In this document: piece by piece, positions 12,306 to 23,111 of the stretch
Numbering within the stretch: position 1 is the first letter of the stretch
How the letters are laid out: every line of letters begins with the position of its first letter
Notes under the pieces: generated by a model
The model's input: the letters and a program-made list of their open reading frames with translations, nothing else
The model's database searches: none
What the model was told of the DNA's origin: nothing
Made by a program: the position numbers and the translations under genes
DNA from: Patagioenas fasciata
Lineage: Eukaryota; Chordata; Aves; Columbiformes; Columbidae
DNA: 64,000 bases
Assembly (NCBI RefSeq): GCF_037038585.1
Contig: NC_092520.1
Span: forward strand, 64,231,501-64,295,500
Direction of reading: 5' to 3'

Positions 12306-13667
12306 AATTTTCAAGCAGCTCCAACAAGCTTAACTTTGATCTTGATAAGCCAAACATGTCCTTGCTATTTTCAGCTCACTGCTGAAGGCAAGTGAACAAG
12401 GAACAAGGACCGTGTTGACACGTTATGAGGTACAGAGAGGGTTCCCAAAAAAGCAGAGATGGGGACAGCTTGGAACTGCTGTAGCTCCTTTTGTATTCCA
12501 GTAACTGGCCTCCTTCCTCTGCCCTGGGAACTGCCATCCGTGCCCAGCTGTCCCATGACCCAGGCTGCTGGGAATGAACCAGGCTGCCATCCAGAGAAGT
12601 GCTGGGATGCCCTCTCTTGGGAAAGCCATTTCAGAGCAGGACACCCAGCCATGCGCACCACCACTAACTAACAGGAAAGTGTGTGAAGAACAGCCAGGAG
12701 TGACGCTGAGTGTTGGCAGCACAGTGAAAATCCAGCTGTTGCTTTTCTTTGGGGTAGTGTCCAGACGCAGAGCTGACCCTTCTTCCTTTCCAGGCAGGAA
12801 GGGGAGAACAGCCTGGAAAGTACTCCAGCCCCTAGGCAATGCTTCATTTCTCATAGGCAAACATGCTCTTTACCTCACTGCTATCTTAAGTAAATATTTC
12901 CCCAAGCATGTTGTCAGCTCTCTAGGCTGATGCCATTAATTGATTTCCATTAAATCAGAGGACTGCTTGGGTTCCAGAAAAAGTGTTGTCTGCAGATCAG
13001 CCCCTCAAACCCCTCTCATTACTAATGACATATAATGTGGATCAGCTCAGTGCCTCTTGCAGCTGGTACAACTTGAGCAGACCACACGGGTCCTGCAGTA
13101 AAGATGGAGAAAACCAGCACAGGGTGTCTCTTGCTGGTTAATTAGTGTCTCCAAGTGAATTCAGCCAGAAGTGCAGAGTTTCAGTTGGTGGTAGAGAAAT
13201 GGGAAAAGACAGATGTCAGCAGTTAGATCATACTCAAAAGCACTGAAAGGCCCTACCTTGACTGTCAATTCAAGATAAATATCGTGTCTCTGTTCTCTGC
13301 ATGCGGAGCTACGTGACCAAATTAATGCCACGTCATATGTATACAGGGTCATTCATGTTTCTCAAGAAAAGGGTGTGTTAGGTATAAAATGAAGGCCCAG
13401 GGTAGTAGCCTGTGTAGCCAGCATGGCCTTTGCACAGGTCAGGAAAGTGCACTTCAGAACCCAGCTCCTGATTGTGTGAAAAGGGCAGGTTGCAGGATTT
13501 GCGTGTGACCTTCTGCTCAGCTTGCTGGACTGTCACAGATCTTTTCTTGTTTCCATGACTCGCCGGCCCCTCCTCTGGCTCTGAGCATTTGGAGCGGAGC
13601 TCTTTGGCCAAACAGTCCTTGCTGAAATGTCAATACACAACCGGGACGCTGGCTCACGGGGTTCATC
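12306..13667. other. F7 upstream region
   Basis: No gene is seen. TATAAAAT at 13383-13390 and a TGGCCTTTGCACAG stretch at 13424-13437, which loosely resembles an HNF4 half-site arrangement, are the only promoter-like patterns I can point to. Factor VII genes are liver-expressed and driven by HNF4 and Sp1 in mammals, but no transcription start can be assigned here. Confidence 0.35.
13383..13390 (+). promoter_or_regulatory. F7: possible TATA box upstream of F7
   Basis: TATAAAAT lies 278 bp before the F7 initiation codon. The human F7 promoter is known to lack a TATA box, and the implied 5' UTR of about 250 nt would be long, so this is a weak candidate only. Confidence 0.2.
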
Positions 13668-16600
13668 ATGGTTTCCAGGCAGTGCGTGGCTTTGTTTCTC
13701 TGCTTCCCGCTGCTGATTCCTCTTTCTCTGGATGCAGGTATGTCGTAGGATATGGCTGTAATTATGTTTACTGGCAATGGACTTCTCTCCTGTTACTCAG
13801 ACTTAATTCTCATTGCAAGTTTTGAGCACTGTTGCATGTTTGTCCAGCCTCTGGTTGTGCCTGTGAGTTATTCTAAGGCTCTTTTTTGCTTTCAGTGATG
13901 GCATCCATGCACTTGTTTTGCCAGCTAAGGAAAAGCACTTCAACGCAGCTAAGTCAATCTGTTCTCTCACTGTGGGAACACCATCAACTGCCTGCCCACT
14001 GGGCAAAACCATAGATTTGGGTTTATTGTTATTTTGTATTGAATTGGGGTATTTTTCAAAGCCGAGAATCACCTGTCATTCAGCTGATGAGAAATTAAGG
14101 AGGTGAAGATCCATGCTGTTTCAGCAGCAGTAAAAAGCAGTGCGGTGGTAGCTCTCCAGTATCTCCAGTAAGTGTCTGAAAAGCAGATCTAAAATTAATA
14201 AAGCAGCCCCAGTGCTTTCAGATTCCCAGTTAGGCAATGACTAGGTCTCCTGCATTGCAAGGAACAAAGCTGGAAAAAACACATAGCAAGGTCTGTAGTG
14301 TTCCAATGTAAACAAGTGGACAATGCCACAATAAAAGCGGGAGGATGTCCCCAGCCACGCGCCCAGGCACGCTCCTCTGTTGGAGCCTGTGCAATGATAT
14401 GTGTGTCATGTATCTGCAGTGTAAGGTTAATTACAAGCCTTTGAACAAAGCCATATTAAATGCATACAGCCTGACTTAAAAACCATGGCAGAAAGACCCA
14501 GCTGACATTCCTAAAATGGGCGAATGTTTATAGAATCATAGAACCATTTAGGTTGGAAAAGACATTTTAAGATCACTGTCAGTGTTTAAGAGGCATTTGG
14601 ACAATGCCCTTAATAACATACTTCAGCTTGGTGAGCCCTGAATTGGTCAAGCGGTTGGACCAGACAATCATTGTAGCTCGCTTACAACTGAAATCTATTC
14701 TAGTCATCATCAAGTCCAACCACTAAACCATGTCTCTAAGTGTCACATCTACATGTCTTTCAAATACGTCCAGGGACAGTGACTCCATCACCTCTCTAGC
14801 CCTTCTCTGAATGCCTCTGAATGCCTGAAAGATGCCTCAGTGTCTTTCTTGTAGTGAGGGGCCCAAAACTGGGCACAGAATTCAAGGTGCGGCCTCACTA
14901 GCACCGGGTACAGGGGGACGGTCACTTCCCTAGTCTTGATGGCCACACTATTCCTGATACAAGCCAGGATGCTCTTGGCCTTCTTGGACACCTGGGCACA
15001 CTGCTGGCTCATGGTCAGCTGGCTGCTGACCAACACGCCCAGGTCCTTTTCTGATGGGCAGCATGAAGCACCCCGAGATAAATTCAATGAGCACCACACA
15101 ATATTTAATTCCTTTAAGTAATTTGACATATAGCGAAAATTACCGCTACTTTGCATATAATTCTGCAAATGTTCTGATTAGCCACACATGTTTAGAGATA
15201 GCTCACCAGACTGGAATAAACCTTCTCAGGATTCATGTTTGTGTATATGAGGGTTGAGGACACATGAATCTTATCCATCAGCAACGACATTCCTTCCAGC
15301 AGGTAGGAGGTAACTCCGTCTTTCTCAGGAGTTAGTTAACATAGTGGATAATATCCTGTGGGAACAGCAGGCAGTATACAGCAGCCCCAGTCCCCAAATC
15401 TACGCACAATCCTAGGTGAAATAGTTAAAAGCACTGAAATGTAAGTTGTTGCCATGAAGCTTCAGAATCCCCTAGTGACATGAGGAGAAAAAAAATTCAG
15501 AATTAATTATTTCAAGACTTTTTCTGTGTAGTACATGGAGTGAAAGCACTGAGACCTCTTGTTCACTATACCGAATTATACTAGGAGGGCATAGTTGTGT
15601 GATGTGCTTGTGTCCTGAAGTTGAGGAGCAGATCAGTGTGATGATGATGCCATCAGCTCTTTCAGTGCACACTTCTGTCAGCTGGAAGTTGACATAGCTC
15701 TATGGTGTGAGCTCTGCTCACATCTGCTATTGAACCCATGTACCAATGTCTTTCCAAAGCATGGCAGAGACACAAAGGGAGAAGATACACATGGCTGTGG
15801 TCTATGGTGCTGGCAGCAGCTAGGAGCTATCCACAATGCAAACAGCATTGTCCAGCCTTCCCTATGTACCTTAACGCAGACTTTTTTAAGAGAAGAAAAC
15901 AGAAGATAAATATATTAAAGCAGTGGTTCTATAATTGTGGTCCACCAGTGGCAGGGGAAGTGCCTTCTGCTGGACCAGAGGGTGAAGGGGTGTGAGGTAA
16001 CACCAGTGAGGAATGGAGATCTGGGGAGATGAGGTGACTGGAATCCACCTGTCACCAGGTGGCTTATTGCAGCAAATACAGGAAAATCAGGTGTCGCCAT
16101 GTATGTCAGCACTAGATAAAGCAACACATGCTTTTTGGCTGCTAGAATGGAAAGAAACTGTGCTGCAACTGTTGAGGCCTACTGAATGATCTGTGATGCT
16201 ATCTTAGGGGTTGCTGACATATAGTGCTGGTGTAACATGGCATCTGCTCTTCAGATTTGGGCTCTGTACTTGTGTGCTGCCACCTCACCTAAGGCACCAG
16301 CCAGGGGAAGGAGGCTCTTTCACATTTGCCCATTTCTTTTCTAAAGTATCTCATAGAAAATTTGGGAAGCAGAAAAAACTTTCAGGGGAAATCCTCTCAC
16401 CTTCCTTTGTGTTTGGAGGGGACAGCTGTACAACAAACAGAACGTGTCACTGTTTTTCAGTCTTTCTAAACAAGGAAGAGGCACACAGCATTTTTCGAAG
16501 GTCAAGACGAGCCAACAGCTTCTTCGAAGAGATAAAACTGGGGTCACTGGAGCGAGAATGCATGGAAGAAAAGTGTTCCTTTGAGGAAGCAAGAGAGATT

Positions 16601-19600
16601 TACCGTGATGATGAAAGGACAGTAAGTAACATGGGGCTGGGTGAGTGATCAGTCAGACAGACTCCCCTTACTCTAGGGCAGGGGTGTCAAACGCTTTTTC
16701 ACTGGGGGCCACATCAACCTCGCGGTTTCCCTCAAAGGGCCGAACGTAATTTTAGGACTGTATAAATGTAACTACTCCTACATTTATACAGTCCTAAAAT
16801 TACGTTCAGCCTTTTGAAGGCAACCGCGAGACTGATGTGACCACTGGTGAAAATGAGTTTGACACCCCTGATCTAGGGTGTGCTTTCATAGAATCATAGA
16901 ATAGTCTGGGTTGGAAGGGACCTTCAAAGGTCACCTAGTCCAACCCCCTGCAATGAGCAGGGGCATCTGCAACCAGATCAGGTTGCTCAGAGCCCCGTCC
17001 AGCCTGGCCTGGAATGTCTCCAGGGATGGGGCATCTACCACCTCTCTGGGCAACCTGGGCCAGTGTTTCACCAGCCTCACTGTAAAAAATTTCTTCCTCA
17101 TGTCTGCCCTGAATCTCCCCTCTATTACTTTAAAACCATTCCCCCTTGTCCTATTGCAACAGACCCTGCTAAAAAGTCTGTGCCCATCTCTCTTATATAC
17201 CCATTTTAAGTTCTTTGACAATTTAAACTGTGAAAGCAAAAAAAGCACTTCATGTCCTGCTCTTCCATTTTTCTCTTCTATTTATGGGGGACATGCAGCA
17301 GCAGAGTGAGTTGCCAGAGGGCAGACTGCATGGGCCACCCCAGGCAACATTGGTCTGGGGGATGGTGGGAAAGTGGATGCTTTCTAAGTCATCTCCCTGG
17401 CCTCCTAGTAATTACTGATCCAATAATATCTTAAATGATTGTATTGTTCAACATCTCTTTCACTCAATCTTACCTCAACTATGCAGAGGTTTTTGATGGA
17501 TAACCTCTGTGTCTGTGTTACACAGTGCCCTTCTCTATTTGTATATGAAAACAATGTAGAATGTAGAAAATAATGTCGAATATTGAATGGATGTCAACTT
17601 GCATAAATTATAAAGACAGAAGAGGCATCACTGTGGCTGTCTGTAACCCTTCCTGTGCTACAAGGGCTATAGGACTTAACCAAAGTTAATTTTTCTTTAC
17701 TTAAATCTCACATATTTTTCTTCCAGAAAGAGTTCTGGCACATCTATTCCGGTATGATCATTCGGGATGTTCCAGTGGCTGCAAAAATACTCCCACTGCT
17801 GCAGCTCTCCGTGTGAGCCAGACTGACACTGAATGTTTTTACAGACCCTAACCAGTGTGACTCCAACCCCTGTCAGAACGGCGGGAGCTGTGACGACCAG
17901 TTTCAGGATTACGTTTGCCGCTGTCCTGTCGAATATGAGGGCAAAAGCTGTGAAAAAGGTCAGCTCTGGCATAGCTTAACAAAATTAAAATGCCATTATT
18001 AATTCAAATGCAAGGCATAGAGATAAACAGTAGCAGTCACTATCATTCTGCATCATTCTAGTAGTGACGGCCACTGGTCACACTGCCTGTGGTGACGCAT
18101 GATGGATCTAACCGGCTGGCAGTCAGGCACTGCAAGGCACCGAGATAATTATTACCCTATGACTTTGTGAAAAAAATTGCTTTTCATGCACCATCTGAGA
18201 GAAAAGGAGGATTTATTTTTTTCCTACCTAAGTGCTGAAGTTACTTTGACACAGAAGCATGGTCCAGTACGTGAAGGAGAACCACACCACACATGAGTCA
18301 TACAAAGCCTGAGGGGACAGATCCAGCAGTTAATGAAGTCAATATACATCTTTCCACTGATTTCAGTGGGCACTGCATATTGACAACTCCTCTTACACCC
18401 CCAGAACATGTTGAGCTAAAACAAGGACCAGGCACTTGTCAAGCCTAACCAGACAGTCTCAATTATCATGCCAGAGCATCCTTCTGCCAAATGGCAAAAT
18501 ACAAAATAGTTATAATTTTTCAGTCATATATTACAATGGTTAGCACACAATTACAACACATTCATCCTTCAGACAGCTCGCTAATGAATAAATGGACACG
18601 AATTCAATTTTAGGTGTATGTTTCTTAAACACAACCTTTTCTTCCCTAATCCCTGGAGAACCAGGCCTACCTAGCTTTTGCCAAATCGAAGGCTCTTTTG
18701 ATGCAGTCTACATAAATCCCAGGAATTTGCTTTGGTGTCTTGCTTCCCTGTCAACACTTCAAGTTGCAACTGACTTGTGTTAAGCACCAAAATCCATATT
18801 TGGAAACCTAAATGTTCTTTGTCTGGCTTTAGCCGTGGCAGACAAACTGCAGTGCATTTACGACAACGGTGGCTGTGAACAGTACTGCACTGATGAACAG
18901 TCTGAAAAACGCGTGTGCTTCTGTGCAGACGACTACACTTTGGCAAGTGATGGCGTGTCCTGCATCCCCCGAGGTAAGATACTAAGATACTAAGCCTAAA
19001 CCAGCTCTAGAATAAGTTTTCAACACCTACACATCATGAGGTGTGAGGTATAACCCAGAGCCACCAGCTCCACACCTCTTCTTTAAGGGCAGAGTCCAGA
19101 GCGGTCCATTTGGGCTTCTGGTTGAAGTTAGATACCCCAGAAAAGCAGCTGGCAAAGTGTGCACACTGATCAGGGAGTCTTTGGGACCTCTGCTTCCCAC
19201 CACCAGAGGTCTGCTCCTCTGGGACACAGGAAATTCAAGTTTGAACATCCCACCTGCTAGGAGCGAGGAGGGAGCTGAAGCCCTGTCTCCTCCTTGGGGA
19301 GCACTCTCGCCTCTGGTCTAGGGGAAGAGAACTGAGCAGTGGAGACAAGCTCATGGCCAAGTGATCTAAATAAAACAGAGCAGCAGGTAGTCAGGGATTT
19401 GGGGTCAGGCTGAGGGGTTTCTGGTGAGTGGAGGGGCTCTGGGCCTCACAAGTCCTTCTTTGTTTTAGCTTATTTTGTGGACAGCATACTTTTACTGTTG
19501 GATCTCCAATCTGGAATTGTGACTATGGATTTTATTACCATATTTATTTCACCACATGTGTCAAGAGGGAAAGAGGCCAATTAAAACCAAAGAAAACCAG

Positions 19601-22600
19601 TTACTCTTTTTTTTTTTTTTCTATTTGATAGGACTAATACACTTTTGGTATTCCTCTAGACACTATGGCCAGATATTTCTCTTACTCATCTGACAAGGTA
19701 AATTTCAATTGGGACTAAGGTAGCGCAAGTTAATTATTTTCCCAATACATAAGCTGGCACCTGACTCTTGCAGATGCCTATTTGAATTACTTTATTAGAG
19801 GCGAAAAAGTGACCCCTGGGGATAGAAACATAATGGACAGAACTGCAGGAAGCATGCAAAGTAATTCTGAGGGGTGATGCCCCCCTACATGCACCTCAAT
19901 GGAGCACTCATGCAGAGAACTGATAATGACAACCTAGCTCTCAACAACAGCAATTTCAGTAGGAAAAAAGTGTCTACTAATGTGCTTATCCCTTATTAAC
20001 AGATTCTGCAGTATCACATGATGGAGAAGCTGCTCTTGTTAAAAGCTGAGAACAAAGAATTCAATAGTCCCCAGAGGCTTTTCAGCATGTCTTCCCCTGC
20101 AAGGAAGATGTATTTGTTGTTGCTTGCTTCTTGGGGACCAAAATACCTGTAGCGCTGACCATGTGTTGCAAGGAGACAAAACTTTTCACTGCCACGCTGC
20201 CAGTCCCTTCACCATCCATCTGTCTATCTCTCATGACGGTCCTTTTAAACTTCCAAATTTGCATTGCCTTGCATACAGCATTAGAGGGGATGGGTTTGTC
20301 TTACATCTATGCTGATCTTTCACCAGCTGCCACCAAAGAGCTAGTCCTGTTGCTCCATACCTTGCCTGTACCTGTAAAAGCTTGATACTGCCTTTGTATC
20401 AAGTTGAAGTGATTGGCACGTTCAAGCTATTACAGATCTGTGGAGATGTTGAATTTAGCTCAGCATAGACTGGAGGGCCCTGGTCCCCAAAGTGATAGAA
20501 AGCGAGCACTCTCCACAGCATTTGCAATGGGACAAGGGGCAACAGTTTTAAACTAAAAGAGGGGAGATTCAGGCTAGACATGAGGAAGAAATTTTTTACA
20601 ATGATGGTGGTGAAACAGTGGCCCAGGTTTCCCAGAGAGGTGGTAGATGCCCCATCCCTGGAGACATTCCAGGCCAGGCTGGACAGGGCTCTGAGCAACC
20701 TGATCTAGTTGCAGATGTCCCTGCTCATTGCAGGGGTTTTGGAGAAGATGACCTCTGGATGTCCTTCCAACCCAAACTATTCTATGATTCTCTGATTTTA
20801 TGATTATCACAGAGTGACTGCTGGATGGAAGGGATGGGGTGTTTAGTTACAACACAGCCACATGGCACACAAAAAAGTCTCAAAGGTAGACAACCGTCTT
20901 GAAATGAAAACTGTTGGGTGAAGGATGTATTGAAAACACCAAGGTTTCCTCTGCACTGCATGTCAGTCACAGGTTCAGTCCTGGAAATGTGATTCTCTTA
21001 TTGCCAATCTTTACATGGTTGCGTACGCTGAAAGCAGACCTTAGACTGAGTTGTGCATTCTGGAAGAAGCAAGGATGCTCTGGACCCAAGCAAACTAAGC
21101 ACAGTCTGCTGGGAGGCATACCAGAAGACATAATGTCTGCTCCTAGGAGATCTTCGGGTCCACCCAAACAAACGCTGCACGTCCCATGTTTAAGCCTGTG
21201 TCACACCATACTGTGGATGCTGTGCAATTGGTACAGCTGAGTTAAAGTCAGCAGGGTTACTGAAAACATGGAGACTACAAAGTCTGACAGAGTCATTTCT
21301 GCTTTCCAGCCTGCAGCCTACCTCATTGTGTTTGACATCTCTCTTAAGCAAGTACACTTTTTGCAAACTCCTGTGGTAGGTGATTATATGTCAATGACAA
21401 CATATAGCCCTGCAGCCTATTTGTAAAAACATTTCTGGCTGTTGCCAAACAAAAAGACTACTTACCTGCTGAGCTGCTTTAAGTTACTTTTGAGAACTCA
21501 CGCTCCCAGACTAAAAACCAGGTTTTCAACTAACATAACTTCACTGGAGACCTTACACATTTTGCTGTGAATTCAGTGCAGTAAAATCACACTTGCTGCC
21601 CTTTGGATTGGTTTGTTTGTTTGTTTGTTTTCCAGTGAAATACCCATGTGGAAAAATACCAGTACTGGCAAAAAAAAATGTAACTGAACGAGGGAGAATA
21701 GTAGGTGGTTTAATCTGTCCTCCAGGTGAATGTCCATGGCAAGTAAGTCTTCAGAAATCTTTCATTGCCTTTTTTTTTCTTATGAAACTGCTTTCTTAAA
21801 TACATTGGTTTAAATCTATTATGTAAAAAAAATCAATAAAAAGTGCCAGGTCTGGATAATCAAATTCTCTTTTCATCCATAGCCAGCAGATCCACCTGTT
21901 TCAATCACACATCTTAGCCTTGTTCTGGAGTGACTGCTTTCATAGGAGTGGAGTGGTAAAACAAGCTCTTCTGTCTCCTAACCCCTTAGCCCTCCACCTT
22001 ACTGTCAGCAAGAATTTTAGCTGCAGCCTGCAGGGATATGCTCTTGGCCACAACGGGCTGGGTCCATACTACAAGATGGAGAAAATGTCAATGGAAAGGC
22101 TCTCCCCTCCTAAATCCTTCAGTCAGCACTGTATTCTCAAACACAGTTGCATAAAGTACCAGAAAGAAATAATATAACATCTGACTACTGAGATTCAGAT
22201 CAAGTACACATTTAATGTAAGACATAAATTTGTTTTATTTTGTCAGGCCCTTATAATACAGAATCAGAAAGAGAAGTGTGGCGGTACTCTTCTTGCCCCA
22301 GAGTGGGTGGTCACTGCAGCTCATTGTTTGGATTATACTCATCCTAAAGAGCTTCGGGTGAGACTGGGTATGTATCTTCCTTTCATGTCATTGAGATGCT
22401 GTCGCAGCAGCACCTTCTCATCCTGACAAACCAGAGTAAAAGACAAAAAGTGCAGGCTTTGACAGAATAAGGGAATTGTCCTTAAGTGTCAGACTAGAAA
22501 CCCCCCATCTCTGCAAGCTTCTGAGGAACCAAGGAGCTGCCCAGTCTGACTTGCAATTAATAACTTTTCCAGGTGAACACGCAATAAATTATGATGAGAA

Positions 22601-23111
22601 AACTGAGCAAGAAAGCGGAGTCGCCAGGATAATAGTTCATGAAGGATACACGAATGGACAAGTCAATAATGATATTGCCCTTCTGCATCTGGAAACACCT
22701 GTGAACCTCACTGATTATGTGGTGCCGATATGTTTGCCTGAAAAACGGTTTGCAGTGTATGAACTGTCTTCCATCAAGTTCTCCACAGTGAGCGGATGGG
22801 GACGCCTACTAGATGGAGGTGCCACCTCTTCTGTTCTGATGAGAGTTGATTTACCACGGGTAAAGACACAAGAATGTGCAAAGGAGACTGATTTAAATAT
22901 TACAGAGAATATGTTCTGTGCAGGAGACCTGACTGGTGTTAAGGACTCCTGCAAGGGAGACAGTGGTGGTCCTCATGCTACAAAGTACAAGAACACTTGG
23001 TTTCTGACCGGGATTGTCAGTTGGGGGAAGGGCTGTGCTGTTCAAGGCAGCTATGGGGTTTACACAAGGGTATCCAAATACATCGACTGGTTGAAGAAGC
23101 ACATGGATTAA
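13668..23111 (+). CDS. F7: coagulation factor VII precursor, complete, 8 coding exons, 425 aa
   Basis: Secreted liver serine protease zymogen; with tissue factor it activates factors X and IX. Exons: 13668-13737, 16461-16621, 17727-17751, 17845-17958, 18833-18973, 21636-21742, 22247-22367, 22573-23111; all AG/GT, phases 1,0,1,1,1,0,1. Residues 1-23 form a signal peptide (core [16 protein letters not shown]). The propeptide ends RRSRR40, and the Gla domain starts ANSFFEE at 41 with [12 protein letters not shown]1 is at 86-123, with CDSNPC (O-glucose), CQNGGSC (O-fucose) and a Cys-x-Asp...Tyr-x-Cys-x-Cys hydroxylation motif; EGF2 is at 124-170. Activation is expected after Arg191 (GR/IVGG). There is no furin site, as expected of F7. 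The protease domain at 192-425 keeps His232, Asp280, Ser377 and primary-pocket Asp371. N-glycosylation motifs include NVT just before the activation site and NIT in the protease domain. The activation region, gene order and domain match make F7 near certain. Confidence 0.97.
14531..15065 (-). mobile_element. CR1 LINE, minus strand, interrupted by another CR1 piece
   Basis: The left end carries the reverse-complement CR1 3' terminus (TATAGAATCATAGAACC, TTGGAAAAGACATT). After an interruption at 14576-14704 the element resumes with CAAGTCCAACCACTAAACCATG and runs through the reverse transcriptase C-terminal coding part, reading [20 protein letters not shown] on the minus strand. It is truncated at its 5' end. 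Confidence 0.85.
14576..14704 (+). mobile_element. short CR1-type 3' fragment nested inside an older CR1
   Basis: This stretch reads as a CR1-family 3' end in plus orientation (GTGTTTAAGAGGCATTTGG, then TTGGACCAGACAATCATTG, ending GAAATCTATTCTAG). It splits the minus-strand CR1 between AAGATCA and TCATCAAGTCC, two parts that are contiguous in other copies in this window. Confidence 0.8.
16671..16878. mobile_element. palindromic hAT-type non-autonomous DNA transposon (MITE) with 8-bp target duplication
   Basis: The element at 16679-16870 (192 bp) begins CAGGGGTGTCAAA and ends TTTGACACCCCTG. The two halves are long inverted repeats meeting at an 8-base centre (ACTACTCC) between GACTGTATAAATGTA and TACATTTATACAGTC. 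It is flanked by CTCTAGGG (16671-16678) and ATCTAGGG (16871-16878), an 8-bp target duplication with one mismatch. These ends and the 8-bp duplication fit the hAT/Charlie group. It has no coding capacity. It sits in F7 intron 2, 57 bp after the Gla exon. Confidence 0.88.
16886..17218 (-). mobile_element. CR1 LINE 3' fragment in F7 intron 2
   Basis: Starts with the reverse-complement CR1 terminus (TCATAGAATCATAGAATAG, GGTTGGAAGGGACCTTC) a few bases beyond the palindromic DNA transposon, and continues through the typical GCCTGGAATGTCTCCAGGG and AATTTCTTCCTCATGTCTG segments. It is 5'-truncated, and its right edge fades near 17218. Confidence 0.9.
18974..21635 (+). other. F7: F7 intron 5
   Basis: The intron between the EGF2 exon and the activation-site exon. 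It contains a CR1 fragment at about 20515-20800 and otherwise no recognisable feature. Frames within it are short and without domains. Confidence 0.75.
20515..20800 (+). mobile_element. CR1 LINE 3' fragment in F7 intron 5
   Basis: Plus-strand CR1 3' end: AATGGGACAAGGGGCAACAG, AGGCTAGACATGAGGAAG, AGGCCAGGCTGGACAGGGCT, ending CTATTCTATGATTCTCTGAT. It belongs to the same subfamily type as the minus-strand copy at 16886. Confidence 0.9.

Larger units (their letters stand above)
13738..16460 (+). other. F7: F7 intron 1
   Basis: Contains a nested pair of CR1 elements at 14531-15065. The rest is unremarkable. A stretch near 15917 starting CAGTGGTTCTATAATTGTGG resembles a hAT transposon end, but no matching inverted end was found. 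Confidence 0.75.

Noticed and set aside
12423-12860. A 145-codon minus-strand frame upstream of F7
   Set aside because: No domain, overlapped by frames on the other strand and without splice or promoter context.
15917-16060. A hAT-like end, CAGTGGTTCTATAATTGTGG
   Set aside because: No inverted partner end or 8-bp target duplication was found nearby.
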